Source: Planctomycetota bacterium (lineage in GTDB: Bacteria; Planctomycetota; UBA1135; GCA-002686595). Taken from it: 64,000 bases of DNA. Each line of letters starts with the position of its first letter. Within the stretch, counting starts at the first letter, position 1. Below are positions 45,461 to 54,560 of the stretch, piece after piece. The notes under the pieces are model-generated. The model searched no databases, was not told where the DNA came from, and worked only from the letters and a program-made list of their open reading frames with translations. The position numbers and the translations under genes are program-made. The stretch is from positions 248,001-312,000 of the forward strand of contig JACKHV010000005.1 of the NCBI GenBank assembly GCA_020638835.1, given 5' to 3'.

Positions 45461-45775
45461 TTGTGATGTCTCCTGAGGTTTGAAAAGACTCCTGATGCCT
45501 CCGCCCTTCACCGAGCAGACACACCGCGACCACGTCAGCGGGCGCCTGCGGGAGGGAGCGGGGGGGGCCCGGAGCGCGACGCGCCGGGTTGCAGGCCAGT
45601 ATGCCGATTCTGTTGCAGACTTGTAGGAGTTCTGTCTCCACGAACCCGCGTCGGACGGGCCGTGGCAGCTCAGGGCCGCTGAGGGTGGGTTCCTCTCCCG
45701 AAAATGGGCGGCCCCACCACCCTCTCGGGTGGCGGGGCCGCCGTCGACTCGGTGCGCGCGGGCGCGCGGTCGGAA
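45461..45775. other. Intergenic region between PPC genes A and B (315 bp)
   Basis: No gene seen. It holds the terminator of gene B (45701-45742), an AGTATG box (45598-45603; CATACT on the coding strand, a possible -10) about 138 bases before gene A, and a G7 run (C7 on the coding strand) near 45561 in the leader. Confidence 0.4.
45701..45742 (-). terminator. Terminator of PPC-repeat gene B
   Basis: GGCGGCCCCACCAC pairs with GTGGCGGGGCCGCC with one mismatch over an 8-base loop, 33 bases past the stop. On the minus strand it is followed by ATTTTCGG, a short T-tract. Confidence 0.65.
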
Positions 45776-48244
45776 CTACATCCAGGTCAGCGAGAGGCCC
45801 TGGGTGAAGTTCGAACCGAAGCCGCAGGGGCTCACGCCGCCGGGATCGCGGTACCACTGCTGGTAGTAGCGGGTGTCGCCCGGCGAGACGTTGCCGTTCG
45901 TGACGATCGAACCCACCGTCGAGCCTTCGCCGCTCGAGTTGGTGAACACCACTTCGACGCGCTCGGTCGGGTTACCCATGCAGAGGATGCCGTCCTTGAA
46001 GGGCAGCGCGACGAGCGTCGAACCTTGCACCAGCATGCTGGGCTGGTTCGCGCGTGCCTGCGAGACCGTGAACACGAGGTCGTCGTTCGCGACGAGCGTC
46101 GTGCCGGAGGCCGTCAGGATCGCGCCGTAGCCGAGCGAGCTCTTGCAGCCTTCACCGGCACCCGGCGCCGATTCGTTGGCGCAGGGGCATCCTACCGCGC
46201 CGCCGCCGACGTCGGCCGTGCCGTCGCCGAAGCAGAACGGAGTCGCGAGCACGCCGCCGGCTCCGGTGAGCTGCATGTCGTAGTTGTTGCAGTCGCCCTG
46301 CGAGCTCGCATACACGACCACCTGGACGTAGTAGGTCTGCAGCGAGCCGGACGTGTTCGTCCACGAGATGTTCTCGTTGTCGGAGGCGCTGAAGCCGCGC
46401 ACGAGGTAGCTGTTCAGGTCACCGCACACGATCTGGTCGTCGTAGATGTAGACGTCCACGTCGGCGATCGCGTGGCTGAACGTCAGGTCGACGAACAGCG
46501 TGTCAGCGTCGGCGACGTTGACCTGGTAGAAGTCCTCGTCCGCCTTGCTGACGAACAGACCGGCGGAGACGCCGTCCGACATCGACACCGCCGTCAAGCA
46601 AGTGTCGTTGTCCTCGAGTCCGTCGTCGGCCAGGGGGTCCTGGCAGGGATCGGGAGCGAAGCTGACGTTCAGGTCGTAGTTGTTGCAGTTACCAGTGACG
46701 GTGTCGATCTGGCAAGCCAGGTAGACGGTCGCCGGGGCGCCGGTCGAGTTGGCCCAGGTCAAGGTGTTGAAGCCGAGGCCCCAGCCAGCGCCCGTCTCGT
46801 AGGTCGTGCACGACGGATCCGAGTAGAGGTCCATGTAGAGCTCCGCGCCGACGACGTACGTCTGGTCGATCGTGACCATGTCCCCCGCCGCGACGGTGAT
46901 CTCGTAGTAGTCGAGGTCGGCCGAGGCGACGAAGAGCCCGGTGTGCGAGCCGGCGGGCAGTGCGACACCGGAACCGCAGAAATCGTTGTCCTCGAAGCCG
47001 TCGTCGAGACCCGGCGCCAGGCACGGATCGGGCGCTGCCGTGAGAGCGAGGTCGTAGTTGTTGCAGTCGCCGTTCACGACGCTGACGCGCAGGTAGTAGT
47101 TCGCCGGCACCGCGCCGCCATTGGTGACGCTGAGCGAGTTGAAGCCCGCTCCCCAGCCCGCCGAGGTGACGAAGTTGGTGCACGCCGGGTCGTCGTAGAG
47201 GTCCATGTTCAGCTCCGCGATCCCAGAGTTGTACGTCTGGTCGACCGTGAGCTGATCCCCGGGCGAGACGGTGATCGTGAAGAAGTCCTCGTCCACGGTC
47301 GCCACGAAGAGGCCCGTATGCGTCGCGATCGGGAGGGCAACGGTCGACGCGCAGTCGTCGTTGTCTTCGAAGCTGTCGTCGAGGCCCGCGAGGCAGGGAT
47401 CCGGTTGCAGCGTGACCGTCAGGTCGTAGTTGTCGCAGCTGCCGTCCACGACATAGGCGCGCAGGTAGAAGTCCGCGGCGGCGGCACCTGCGTTCCCGTA
47501 GACGACCTGGTTCGAACCGCCGCCCCAAGAGGCGCTGTCCACCAGGTTCGTGCACGCGGGATCGTCGAACAGGTCGATCCCGAGCTCGGCCGTCGCAGCG
47601 GCGTACACCTGGTCGACGATCACCTGGTCGCCGGGCGCGACGGTGACCTTGTAGTAGTCCTCGTCAGCGGTGCTGACGAAGAGACCGGTCTGCGTGCCGG
47701 CCGCGAGCACGACCGCGGCTCCGCACGTGTCGTTTTCCTCGAGGCTGTCGTCGAGGCCGACCTGCTGGCAGGGATCGGGCGCGAGCGTGATCTGCAGGCT
47801 GTAGTCGTTGCAGTCGAAGGAACCGCCGTAGGCGTGGACCTGGAGGTAGTAATCCTTCGTCGCGCCCGTGCCGTTCGCGCCGGCCACTTGCTCGTTGTCA
47901 GTGACCGAGGCGCTGCCCGAGAGGTAGACGGAGCAGGCCGCGTCGTCGTAGAGCGTGATGTCGATGTCCCCCAGCGCGTGCGTGAAGAGCGCATCGACCG
48001 TCAGCAGCTGTCCCGTCGGCACGTTCTGGATGACCCAGAAGTCGTCGTCGATGCCTCCGGCGTTCGCTGCACCGTGCAAGACGAGGCCGGTGGTCAGGCC
48101 CGCGGGCGCGATCGAGAAGACACCGCACGCGTCGTTGTCTTCGAAGCTGTCGTCCGCGGGACACTGCGCCGGCGCCCTGCCGACGAGGAACGCGACCGCG
48201 GCCACGGTCGAGATGGTGAGTCTGAGTGTGTCGAAGTGACGCAT
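45776..48244 (-). CDS. Secreted PPC-repeat protein B (5 repeats plus shared Cys-rich tail)
   Basis: 822 residues with signal peptide (about 1-26, ending GRAPAQC) and GGAG before the ATG. Five PPC-type repeats: the first is the longer form (GLVLHGAANAGGIDDDFWVI), the middle three share LFDDPACTNLV and SWGG/GWGAGF strands and are closest to each other, and the fifth (SMSDGVSAGLFVSKADEDFY, SYLVRGFSASDNE) matches the last repeat of A and C. The tail (PFCFGDGTADVGGG, CPCANESAPGAGEGC, YYQQWYRDPGGVSPCG) is nearly the same as in A and C. Three similar internal repeats suggest expansion within the gene. Confidence 0.82.
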   Translation of the reverse strand: MRHFDTLRLTISTVAAVAFLVGRAPAQCPADDSFEDNDACGVFSIAPAGLTTGLVLHGAANAGGIDDDFWVIQNVPTGQLLTVDALFTHALGDIDITLYDDAACSVYLSGSASVTDNEQVAGANGTGATKDYYLQVHAYGGSFDCNDYSLQITLAPDPCQQVGLDDSLEENDTCGAAVVLAAGTQTGLFVSTADEDYYKVTVAPGDQVIVDQVYAAATAELGIDLFDDPACTNLVDSASWGGGSNQVVYGNAGAAAADFYLRAYVVDGSCDNYDLTVTLQPDPCLAGLDDSFEDNDDCASTVALPIATHTGLFVATVDEDFFTITVSPGDQLTVDQTYNSGIAELNMDLYDDPACTNFVTSAGWGAGFNSLSVTNGGAVPANYYLRVSVVNGDCNNYDLALTAAPDPCLAPGLDDGFEDNDFCGSGVALPAGSHTGLFVASADLDYYEITVAAGDMVTIDQTYVVGAELYMDLYSDPSCTTYETGAGWGLGFNTLTWANSTGAPATVYLACQIDTVTGNCNNYDLNVSFAPDPCQDPLADDGLEDNDTCLTAVSMSDGVSAGLFVSKADEDFYQVNVADADTLFVDLTFSHAIADVDVYIYDDQIVCGDLNSYLVRGFSASDNENISWTNTSGSLQTYYVQVVVYASSQGDCNNYDMQLTGAGGVLATPFCFGDGTADVGGGAVGCPCANESAPGAGEGCKSSLGYGAILTASGTTLVANDDLVFTVSQARANQPSMLVQGSTLVALPFKDGILCMGNPTERVEVVFTNSSGEGSTVGSIVTNGNVSPGDTRYYQQWYRDPGGVSPCGFGSNFTQGLSLTWM

Positions 48245-48558
48245 GTCTGAATCGTCTCCTGATTGTGAAGATCCCCTTCCGTCGCGACTTCCGCGTCAGT
48301 CGCACGACTGCGACGGGACGCATAGGCCGGAACGAAGCGGGGAGGCGAGGGGGGGTCCCGGGAGACTCCCAGGGTCGGATTCAGTATGCGCTCGGAACTC
48401 GTCGTGTGAAGGGGGTAAAAAATCGCCAGTGGAGCACGCGCATGGGCGCCCCCTTCACGATACACGCGCCTCCGAAAGTGAGCGCGGCCCCGCTCCCGTG
48501 AGGAGCGAGGCCGCGGCTCGGCGCTCGGGCGAAGCTCGGTGCCCGCCCGTCAGGAAGA
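48245..48558. other. Intergenic region between PPC genes B and C (314 bp)
   Basis: No gene seen. It has the terminator of gene C (48484-48514), an AGTATG box (48383-48388) about 139 bases before the gene B start and a G7 run near 48343, at almost the same spacing as in front of gene A. Confidence 0.4.
48484..48514 (-). terminator. Terminator of PPC-repeat gene C
   Basis: GCGGCCCCGCTCC pairs with GGAGCGAGGCCGC with one mismatch over a 5-base loop, 44 bases past the stop; ACTTTCGG follows on the minus strand. Confidence 0.6.
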
Positions 48559-50280
48559 TCAGTTCCAGAGGATCTCGAGGCCGTTCGAGAAGTTGGAGCC
48601 GTTGCCGCAGGGGCTCACGCCGCCCGGGTCGCGGTACCACTGCTGGTAGTAGCGCAGGTTGCCCGGGAGCACGTTGCCGTTCGTGACGATCGAGCTCACC
48701 GTCGAGCCCGAACCGGTGGCGTCCGTGAAGACGACTTCGACGCGCTCGGTCGGGTTGCCCATGCACAGGATGCCGTCCTTGAACGGGAAGGCGACGAGCG
48801 TCGAGCCCTGCACGAGCATGCTGGGCTGGTTCGCGCGCGCCTGCGAGACCGTGAACACGAGGTCGTCGTTCGCGACGATGGAGGTACCCGAGGCCGTCAG
48901 GATCGCGCCGTATCCGAGCGAGCTCTTGCAGCCTTCGCCCGCGCCGAGTGCCGACTCGTTGGAGCAGGGGCATCCGACCAGTCCCCCACCGACGTTCGCG
49001 GTGCCGTCTCCGAAGCAGAACGCGGTCGCGAGCACGCCGCCGGAGCCGGTGATCTGCATGTCGTAGTTGTTGCACTCTCCAGCGGAGCTGGCCCACACGA
49101 CGACCTGGATGTAGTAGCTCTGCACGCTACCCGTCGAGTTCGTCCACGTGATCGACTCGTCGTCCGAGCCGGTGAAGCCACGCACGAGGTAGCTCGTGAG
49201 ATCGCCGCAACCCACGAGGTCGTCGTACAGGTAGACGTCGATGTCGGCCGTCGCCGTGGAGAAGAAGAGGTCCACGGTCAGCGAGTCGCCGTCGGCGACG
49301 CTCACCGAGTAGAAGTCCTCGTCCGCCTTGCTGACGAACAAGCCCGTGGACAAGCCGTCGTTCATCGAGACCGCCGAGGAGCAGTCGTCGTTGTCCTCGA
49401 GAGAGTCGTCCGACAACGGGTTGAGGCACGGATCGGGCGCCGTCGCGACGTTCAGGTCGTAGTTGTTGCAACCCGCTCCGACGGCGACTTCCGCCTTGAG
49501 CTGGACGTTGACGGGCACGCCCGAGACGTTCGACCAGCTCACCTGGCCGGTGCCGCCGAAGCTGAAGTTGGAGTCGACTTGATTGAGGCAGGCCGCGTCG
49601 TCGTACAGGAACAGGTCTACATCGCCGTTGACACCCGACGCGTAGCTGACGTCGACGGTCAACACGTCGCCCGCGGGCACGACGACGCTGTAGTAGTCCG
49701 CATCGGTCTCCGACACGAAGAGCCCGAGGTGCGAACCGGAGGCGAGCGCCACGGCGGACGCACAGTCGTCGTTCTCCTCGAGGCTGTCGTCGACGGCGGT
49801 CGCGCAGGGATCGGGGGCGATCGTGACCTGCAGGTCGTAGTTGTTGCAGTCGAAGGAGGAGCCGAACGCCTGCACGCGGATCGCGTAGTCGGCGGCGGCG
49901 CCGGTCCCGTTCGCGACGGAGACCTGTTCGTTGTCGGAGATGCTGCCGCTGTAAGCGATCTGCGTGGCGCAGGTCCCCGGATCGGAGAAGAGCCGGAGGT
50001 CGATGTCCCCCGTCGCGTCGACGAACAGGAGGTCGACCGTCAGGATCTGACCGGCGGGAACGCCTTGGATCAGCCAGTAGTCCTCGTCGAGGCCGCCGGC
50101 GTTCGCGGCGCCGTGCAGGAGCAGGCCCGTCGTCAGACCGGTCGGCGCGATGCTGGCGGAGGCGCAGTCGTCGTTGTCCTCGAAGCTGTCGTCGAGGGGA
50201 CACTGCGCGAAGGCGGTCGTCGAGCCGAGGAGGGCGGCCAGGACGACGGCGGAGGGGCGGAGGGCGGAATGGAATCGCAT
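48559..50280 (-). CDS. Secreted PPC-repeat protein C (3 repeats plus shared Cys-rich tail)
   Basis: 573 residues from the ATG at 50280 with GGAG upstream; signal peptide ends STTAFAQC. Three PPC-type repeats and the common tail. Repeat 1 resembles repeat 3 of A (CASASIAPTGLTTGL), repeat 2 resembles repeat 4 of A (SGVNGDVDLFLYDDAACLNQ), and repeat 3 plus the tail are almost the same as repeat 5 and the tail of A (SMNDGLSTGLFVSKADEDFY, SYLVRGFTGSDDE). C therefore looks like A without its first two repeats. The longer upstream frame is Pro/Arg-rich and non-coding. Confidence 0.82.
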   Translation of the reverse strand: MRFHSALRPSAVVLAALLGSTTAFAQCPLDDSFEDNDDCASASIAPTGLTTGLLLHGAANAGGLDEDYWLIQGVPAGQILTVDLLFVDATGDIDLRLFSDPGTCATQIAYSGSISDNEQVSVANGTGAAADYAIRVQAFGSSFDCNNYDLQVTIAPDPCATAVDDSLEENDDCASAVALASGSHLGLFVSETDADYYSVVVPAGDVLTVDVSYASGVNGDVDLFLYDDAACLNQVDSNFSFGGTGQVSWSNVSGVPVNVQLKAEVAVGAGCNNYDLNVATAPDPCLNPLSDDSLEDNDDCSSAVSMNDGLSTGLFVSKADEDFYSVSVADGDSLTVDLFFSTATADIDVYLYDDLVGCGDLTSYLVRGFTGSDDESITWTNSTGSVQSYYIQVVVWASSAGECNNYDMQITGSGGVLATAFCFGDGTANVGGGLVGCPCSNESALGAGEGCKSSLGYGAILTASGTSIVANDDLVFTVSQARANQPSMLVQGSTLVAFPFKDGILCMGNPTERVEVVFTDATGSGSTVSSIVTNGNVLPGNLRYYQQWYRDPGGVSPCGNGSNFSNGLEILWN

Positions 50281-50441
50281 GATCGGAAAGGCTCCTGATG
50301 GCGGACGAGGCGCGTCCGAAGGGGGCCTCCTGCGGCGCGGATGCCAGCCGGAGGGCTCCAGGGGGGGCGGATGGGCGGGTCCGACCGCTTCGGACCCGAG
50401 TATCGAAAGTGTACGACCCCTCACCGGCGGGGCCGAAAAAA

Positions 50442-50458
50442 TGGAAATTGCATTTCCA
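50442..50458. promoter_or_regulatory. A/T-rich palindrome upstream of PPC gene C
   Basis: TGGAAAT-TGC-ATTTCCA, a 7-bp inverted repeat, stands out in G/C-rich surroundings about 160 bases before the gene C start, next to a run of six A. It could be a regulator site or part of an upstream promoter element. Confidence 0.35.
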
Positions 50459-50484
50459 GCCCACCCGACGACCCGGAAAGGCGA

Positions 50485-50512
50485 GCGGCGGGCCTCCGTG
50501 GAGACCCGCCGC
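50485..50512 (-). terminator. Terminator of PPC-repeat gene D
   Basis: GCGGCGGGCCTCC pairs with GGAGACCCGCCGC with one mismatch over a 2-base loop, 27 bases past the stop; CTTTCC follows on the minus strand. Confidence 0.6.
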
Positions 50513-50539
50513 CCTCACCCACCGCGCCGCCCGAGCCGC

Positions 50540-52636
50540 CTACTGCCAGACCACGATCACGCCTTGGCTGAAGTTCGAGCCGCTGCCGCAGGGCGAGACG
50601 GCGGGGTCGCGATACCACTGCTGGAAGAAGTCCGTCTGCCCGGGGAGCGGCGTCACCGGCCCGGCGTGGACCACCGAGAAGGACGAGGTCCCGGCACCGG
50701 AGGCGTCGAGCGCGATCACCCCCACGCGCAAGGTCGGACCTCCCATGCAGAACAGACCGTCCTTGAAGGGCAGCGCGATCGGCTGGCTGCCGCGCACGAG
50801 CAAGCTCGGTTGACCGGGACGAGCGCCCGTCACGCCGAACGCGAGATCGTCGTTCGCGATCGACGCGCTCCCGGTCGCGGAGAGCACCGCGCCGTGTCCT
50901 TGGCTGCCCGCGCACCCCTCACCCGCGCCGAGTGCGGACTCGTTGCCGCACGGGCAGGCGCCGTCGGAACCGTCGCCCGCGCAGAAGCTCGTGCCGGGGT
51001 CGCCGCCGAGCGAGACGTCGAGGTCGTACGCGCCGCACTCGGGATAGATCTGCGGCAACGGACGGATCTGCACCTGCAAGTAGACCGTCGCGTTCGTGCT
51101 CGAGGAGTTCAGCCACGTCAGGAACTGTCCGAGCTCGTACGCGTTGCCGCGCGCGACCGGGCCGAGCGACGTGTCGCCGCAGAGCACGACGGAGTCGTAC
51201 AGGAACAACTCGATCCCCGCGCTCGGCGCCGCGAACAGGGCGAGGACGTGCAGCGACTGACCACCGGGGACGTCGATCGCGTAGTAGTCCTCGTCGCTCT
51301 GGCGCAGCGTCAAGCCCGCTTGGAAGCCGGGCAGTAGGACCGCCGCGGAGAGGCAATCGTCGTTGTCCTCGAAGGGATCCTCGGGGAGTCCCGCGAGGCA
51401 CGGGTCGAGCGCGGAGAACACGTGCAGGTCGTAGTCGTTGCAGTGCGCGCTGTCGATGTCGACGCGCAACACGACCGTCCGGTCCGCGCCGGTGTCGTTG
51501 ATCCAGTCGACGAAGTCCGGTCCGCCGCCGATCCAGGTCGTGTCGACCTGGTTGGCACAGTCGGTCGAGTCGTAGAGGTAGAGGTACACCTCGTCCTCGA
51601 CGACCGCCGCGACGTACTCCACCTCGACGGTCAGCGCGTTCCCCGCGGGGACGAGGATCGAGTAGTAGTCGACGTCGGCCGAGACGTGCAGGTTCGCCGT
51701 CGTTCCGGGCTGGAGCGGTACCGCCGCCGCGCAGTCGTCGTTGTCCTCGAAGGCGTCGTCCGTGGCGAGGCAAGGTGCGGGGACGCTCGCCACGTTCAGC
51801 ACGTATTCGCCGCACCCGGCAGCTCCGCCCACGAAGTACCAGACGCGCAAGTACACGCGCTGCGTCGCGCCCGACCCGTTCGCCCACTCGAGCTGCGCGG
51901 AGCCGTTGATCCCGAAGGCGACCGCCTCCGCGCTGTCGCAGGCCGAAGTGACGTACAGCGTCAGGTCGGGACTCGCGCCGCCCTGCGCGTAGAGCATGTC
52001 GATCGTGAGCAGCTCTCCCGCGGGCACGTCGATCGCGTAGTGGTCGCGCGGATCGCCGCTGGTCCCCGACAAGTTCAGCACGGGCGTCGTGCCCACGCCG
52101 ATCACGGGCGCCGCCGCGCACGAGTCGTTCGGCTCCAACGCGTCGTTCGGCGGGCTCGCACACGGCGCCGCGATGCGCGTGATCGACATCGAGTAGTTGT
52201 TGCAGTCGAGCGCCGGGTCGGCGGCGACAATGTGGACGTAGAAGTTCGTCAGCCCCGGCCCCGCGTTCGTCGCCGAGACCGACTCGTTCCCCGTGCCGCC
52301 GTTGCTCACGTCGAGCAGGTTGGAGCATCCGAGGTCCGCGTAGAGCTCGACGTCCACGTCGCCCCCGGCCACCAGGTAGAACACGTCGAGCTGCACCGAC
52401 TCACCGGGGAAGACGTCCTCTACGACCCAGTAGTCCTCGTCGAGCCCGCCGGCGTGCGCCTGACCGTAGATCGTGAACCAGCCCGACAAGAAGCTCGGCA
52501 GCGGTTCGGGCGCGAAGCAGTCGTCGTTCGCGACGAAGGGGTCGTCGTCGGGGCAGTCCGCGGAGGCGAAGCCGGCGCAGAGCGCCAAGGCGACGCAGCC
52601 GACGGACAGGCGGAGCAGAGCGGGCGCGAGCGACAT
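50540..52636 (-). CDS. Secreted PPC-repeat protein D (4 diverged repeats plus shared tail)
   Basis: 698 residues; signal peptide ends GFASADC. Four PPC-type repeats, more diverged than in A-C (CPDDDPFVANDDCFAPEPL; NDALEPNDSCAAAPVIGVG; DDAFEDNDDCAAAVPLQPG; EDPFEDNDDCLSAAVLLPG), each with the DYYAIDVPAGE-like core and a Cys before the next repeat. The tail keeps the family frame (SFCAGDGSDGACPCGNESAL, KDGLFCMGGP, FFQQWYRDPAVSPCGSGSNF) but differs clearly from A-C. It is the oldest-looking member of the array. Confidence 0.8.
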   Translation of the reverse strand: MSLAPALLRLSVGCVALALCAGFASADCPDDDPFVANDDCFAPEPLPSFLSGWFTIYGQAHAGGLDEDYWVVEDVFPGESVQLDVFYLVAGGDVDVELYADLGCSNLLDVSNGGTGNESVSATNAGPGLTNFYVHIVAADPALDCNNYSMSITRIAAPCASPPNDALEPNDSCAAAPVIGVGTTPVLNLSGTSGDPRDHYAIDVPAGELLTIDMLYAQGGASPDLTLYVTSACDSAEAVAFGINGSAQLEWANGSGATQRVYLRVWYFVGGAAGCGEYVLNVASVPAPCLATDDAFEDNDDCAAAVPLQPGTTANLHVSADVDYYSILVPAGNALTVEVEYVAAVVEDEVYLYLYDSTDCANQVDTTWIGGGPDFVDWINDTGADRTVVLRVDIDSAHCNDYDLHVFSALDPCLAGLPEDPFEDNDDCLSAAVLLPGFQAGLTLRQSDEDYYAIDVPGGQSLHVLALFAAPSAGIELFLYDSVVLCGDTSLGPVARGNAYELGQFLTWLNSSSTNATVYLQVQIRPLPQIYPECGAYDLDVSLGGDPGTSFCAGDGSDGACPCGNESALGAGEGCAGSQGHGAVLSATGSASIANDDLAFGVTGARPGQPSLLVRGSQPIALPFKDGLFCMGGPTLRVGVIALDASGAGTSSFSVVHAGPVTPLPGQTDFFQQWYRDPAVSPCGSGSNFSQGVIVVWQ

Positions 52637-52814
52637 GACCGGACCTCCTGGGTGGCGGCGGACTCAGCGACGTGCGCGAACCGCGGTCGGCTCGCCGAGG
52701 CCCCATCCTCCGGGGGCCTTCCGAGGAGCACAAGGGCGCATCCGGAACGCTCGGTAAGATTCGCGACGCCCTTGCTCCCGCTCCGGGCGACGCAGCGGGG
52801 AACGGTCGAACTCC

Positions 52815-53375
52815 TCAGTCCGCACGACGCGGCCGCGCCGAGGCGATCCACACCAGCGCGCACGCCGTCGCGAGCGCGAGGGCGTCGAGCGGCGCGAGGC
52901 CCGGATCCGCGGTCACCGTCAGCGCGCGAGCCGGTCCGCTCAGCGCGCCGCCCCAGTCCGCCCACGCCGGACCGCCGCCCCCCGCGAGCATCGCGACGAG
53001 GCCCGCGAAGGCCGGCACCACGATCCAAGCGAGCAACCAGGCGGATCCGTAGCGCGTCGAACCAGCCGCGCGCCTCGACGCCGCGTTCACGACCGCCGCG
53101 CAGACGAGCGCCCAGCCCGCGCGCGGCGCGAGCTGCGACCACGCGAAGCCGCCGCGCGCGTCGAGCCACGCCGCGAGCGCGAGCGTCGGCAGCGCCAAGC
53201 CGAGCGCGAAGCCGGCGTTCAGCGGCGCGCGCCGCGGCAAGCCCGCGAGCAGCAGCCACGGCACCAGCGCGAACGCGAGCCGCGAGCGGTCGTCGAGCGA
53301 GGCGAGCGCGTCACCGCCCAGTACCGCGGGAAGCAACGCGAGCGCCGCGGCGCACCAGGTCAGCGAGTCTCCCAC
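52815..53375 (-). CDS. Polytopic membrane protein of unknown function
   Basis: 186 residues from a GTG start at 53375, which overlaps the end of the FtsQ-like gene by 16 bases. About five or six hydrophobic segments (TWCAAALALLPAVLGG, LAFALVPWLLLAGLP, GFALGLALPTLALAAWL, GWALVCAAVVNAAS, LLAWIVVPAFAGLVAML, LDALALATACALVWIAS). No recognised motif. An upstream start at 53501 would only read through the FtsQ-like gene in a different frame. Confidence 0.6.
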   Translation of the reverse strand: MGDSLTWCAAALALLPAVLGGDALASLDDRSRLAFALVPWLLLAGLPRRAPLNAGFALGLALPTLALAAWLDARGGFAWSQLAPRAGWALVCAAVVNAASRRAAGSTRYGSAWLLAWIVVPAFAGLVAMLAGGGGPAWADWGGALSGPARALTVTADPGLAPLDALALATACALVWIASARPRRAD

Positions 53376-54298
53376 GCATCCGCCTGTTCGGGGGAGATGC
53401 GCGGGCGCAGGACCGCTTGGTCCCAGCGCGCGTCGAGCAGGTCCCAGTCCTCCCCCGCGGGTCCGTCGAGCAACTCGAGCGCTGCTTCGAGGTGTCGCCA
53501 CTTCTGCGCGACGGGCAACTCACCCGGCGCGTCGGCGTTCGGCGCGCGGCCGAAGAGCACGACGCGGCGCCCTTCGAGGAAGAGCTGCGCTCCGGGGTTG
53601 TCGACGGAGGCCGCGCGCGCTTCGCGTGCGTCGATCAGCACGATGCCGAGGCGGTCCTGGACGTCGGGCCCGAGGTGCTCGAAGAGCGAGGTCGCGATCG
53701 CGAGCCCGTCCTCCACCTCCGCGCTGTCGAGCCGGTCGCCCGGCAGCAGCTCGTCGGTCGGCCAGTCGAAGGGGCCGAGCACGGGCAGTCGACCGCTCCC
53801 GGTGTCCGGCGGCAGCGGCCACGCGCCGGGGAGCACCACGCCGTCCTCCGCGACGCACAAGTAGAGTTCGCCGACGCGCACGCACGCGCGGGGCCGACGC
53901 AGGACGACGTCCACGCACAGCCCGTCCGGCCAGACGGTCGAGACGTCGCCGACGTGCGCGACGAAGGGCATGGCGGCGATCTCGGCCGCCGCGCGCTCGA
54001 GCGCCTCACGCTCGCGCGCCTCGATCGGACCGAGCGCCGTCAAGCGCGCCGCGATGCGTTCTTCCCAGTCGCGCGGCACCCAGTCGCGGCCGGCGATGCG
54101 CACGCGCCGCGTGTCCACGTCGTGGTGGCCCGCTGCGCGGACGGCGCTGTCGATGCGGCCGACGAACCAGGCGAAGCCGAGCAGGAGCAGGCCGAGCAAC
54201 AGCGCCGTCGGCACGCGGCCGGAGCGACTCGCCCGCGGCGCACGACCGAACCGGGCGCGGCGTTCCTGCCCCACCCGCCGCTCCGGCGCCGCCCTCAT
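53360..54298 (-). CDS. FtsQ/DivIB-like POTRA-domain membrane protein
   Basis: 312 residues. A basic N-terminus, one transmembrane helix near 31-48 (TALLLGLLLLGFAWFVGRI), then a periplasmic part. Residues about 65-125 fit a POTRA domain (MPFVAHVGDVSTVWPDGLCV), followed by the FtsQ-type pattern VVLRRPRACVRVGELYLCVA, EDGVVLP and GRLPVLGP. FtsQ links early and late parts of the division machinery. It is not beside ftsZ/ftsA or mur genes in this window, so assignment rests on the fold only. Confidence 0.65.
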   Translation of the reverse strand: MRAAPERRVGQERRARFGRAPRASRSGRVPTALLLGLLLLGFAWFVGRIDSAVRAAGHHDVDTRRVRIAGRDWVPRDWEERIAARLTALGPIEAREREALERAAAEIAAMPFVAHVGDVSTVWPDGLCVDVVLRRPRACVRVGELYLCVAEDGVVLPGAWPLPPDTGSGRLPVLGPFDWPTDELLPGDRLDSAEVEDGLAIATSLFEHLGPDVQDRLGIVLIDAREARAASVDNPGAQLFLEGRRVVLFGRAPNADAPGELPVAQKWRHLEAALELLDGPAGEDWDLLDARWDQAVLRPRISPEQADAWETR

Positions 54299-54305
54299 CG
54301 GCCGC

Positions 54306-54560
54306 TCAGTTCCGGGCGTGGACGAGGCGCGTCTCGCCGCCGCCGGCCGGGGCTCCGGCCACGCCGGACTGGCGACGCGTCGCTTCCTCGATGAAGAGAT
54401 CGAGGGTGGTCTGGATCTCGAGCACTTCGTCGCGGCTGAGCGTGATCGACTTGGCGCTCGACTGCGTGTGCAGCTCGTGTCCGAGCAGGCGCGAGACGAG
54501 CTTGAGGTTCGAGAGGTGACGCTGCAGGGCGCCGTTCGCGCGGGTCTGGTTGGATTCCAT
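54306..54560 (-). CDS. Small helical protein of unknown function
   Basis: 84 residues, mostly helical (LQRHLSNLKLVSRLLGHEL, SRDEVLEIQTTLDLFIEEA), with a Gly-rich tail. No signal peptide or known motif. It ends 7 bases before the FtsQ-like start, so the two are very probably co-transcribed. The much longer upstream frame crosses the divergent helicase gene and is rejected. Confidence 0.6.
   Translation of the reverse strand: MESNQTRANGALQRHLSNLKLVSRLLGHELHTQSSAKSITLSRDEVLEIQTTLDLFIEEATRRQSGVAGAPAGGGETRLVHARN

Noticed and set aside
45704..48250. Open frame of 848 codons antisense to PPC gene B, with similar ones over A, C and D
   Set aside because: It looks repetitive only because the sense gene is; Val/Asp/Arg-rich translations without motifs or signal peptides mark them as shadows.
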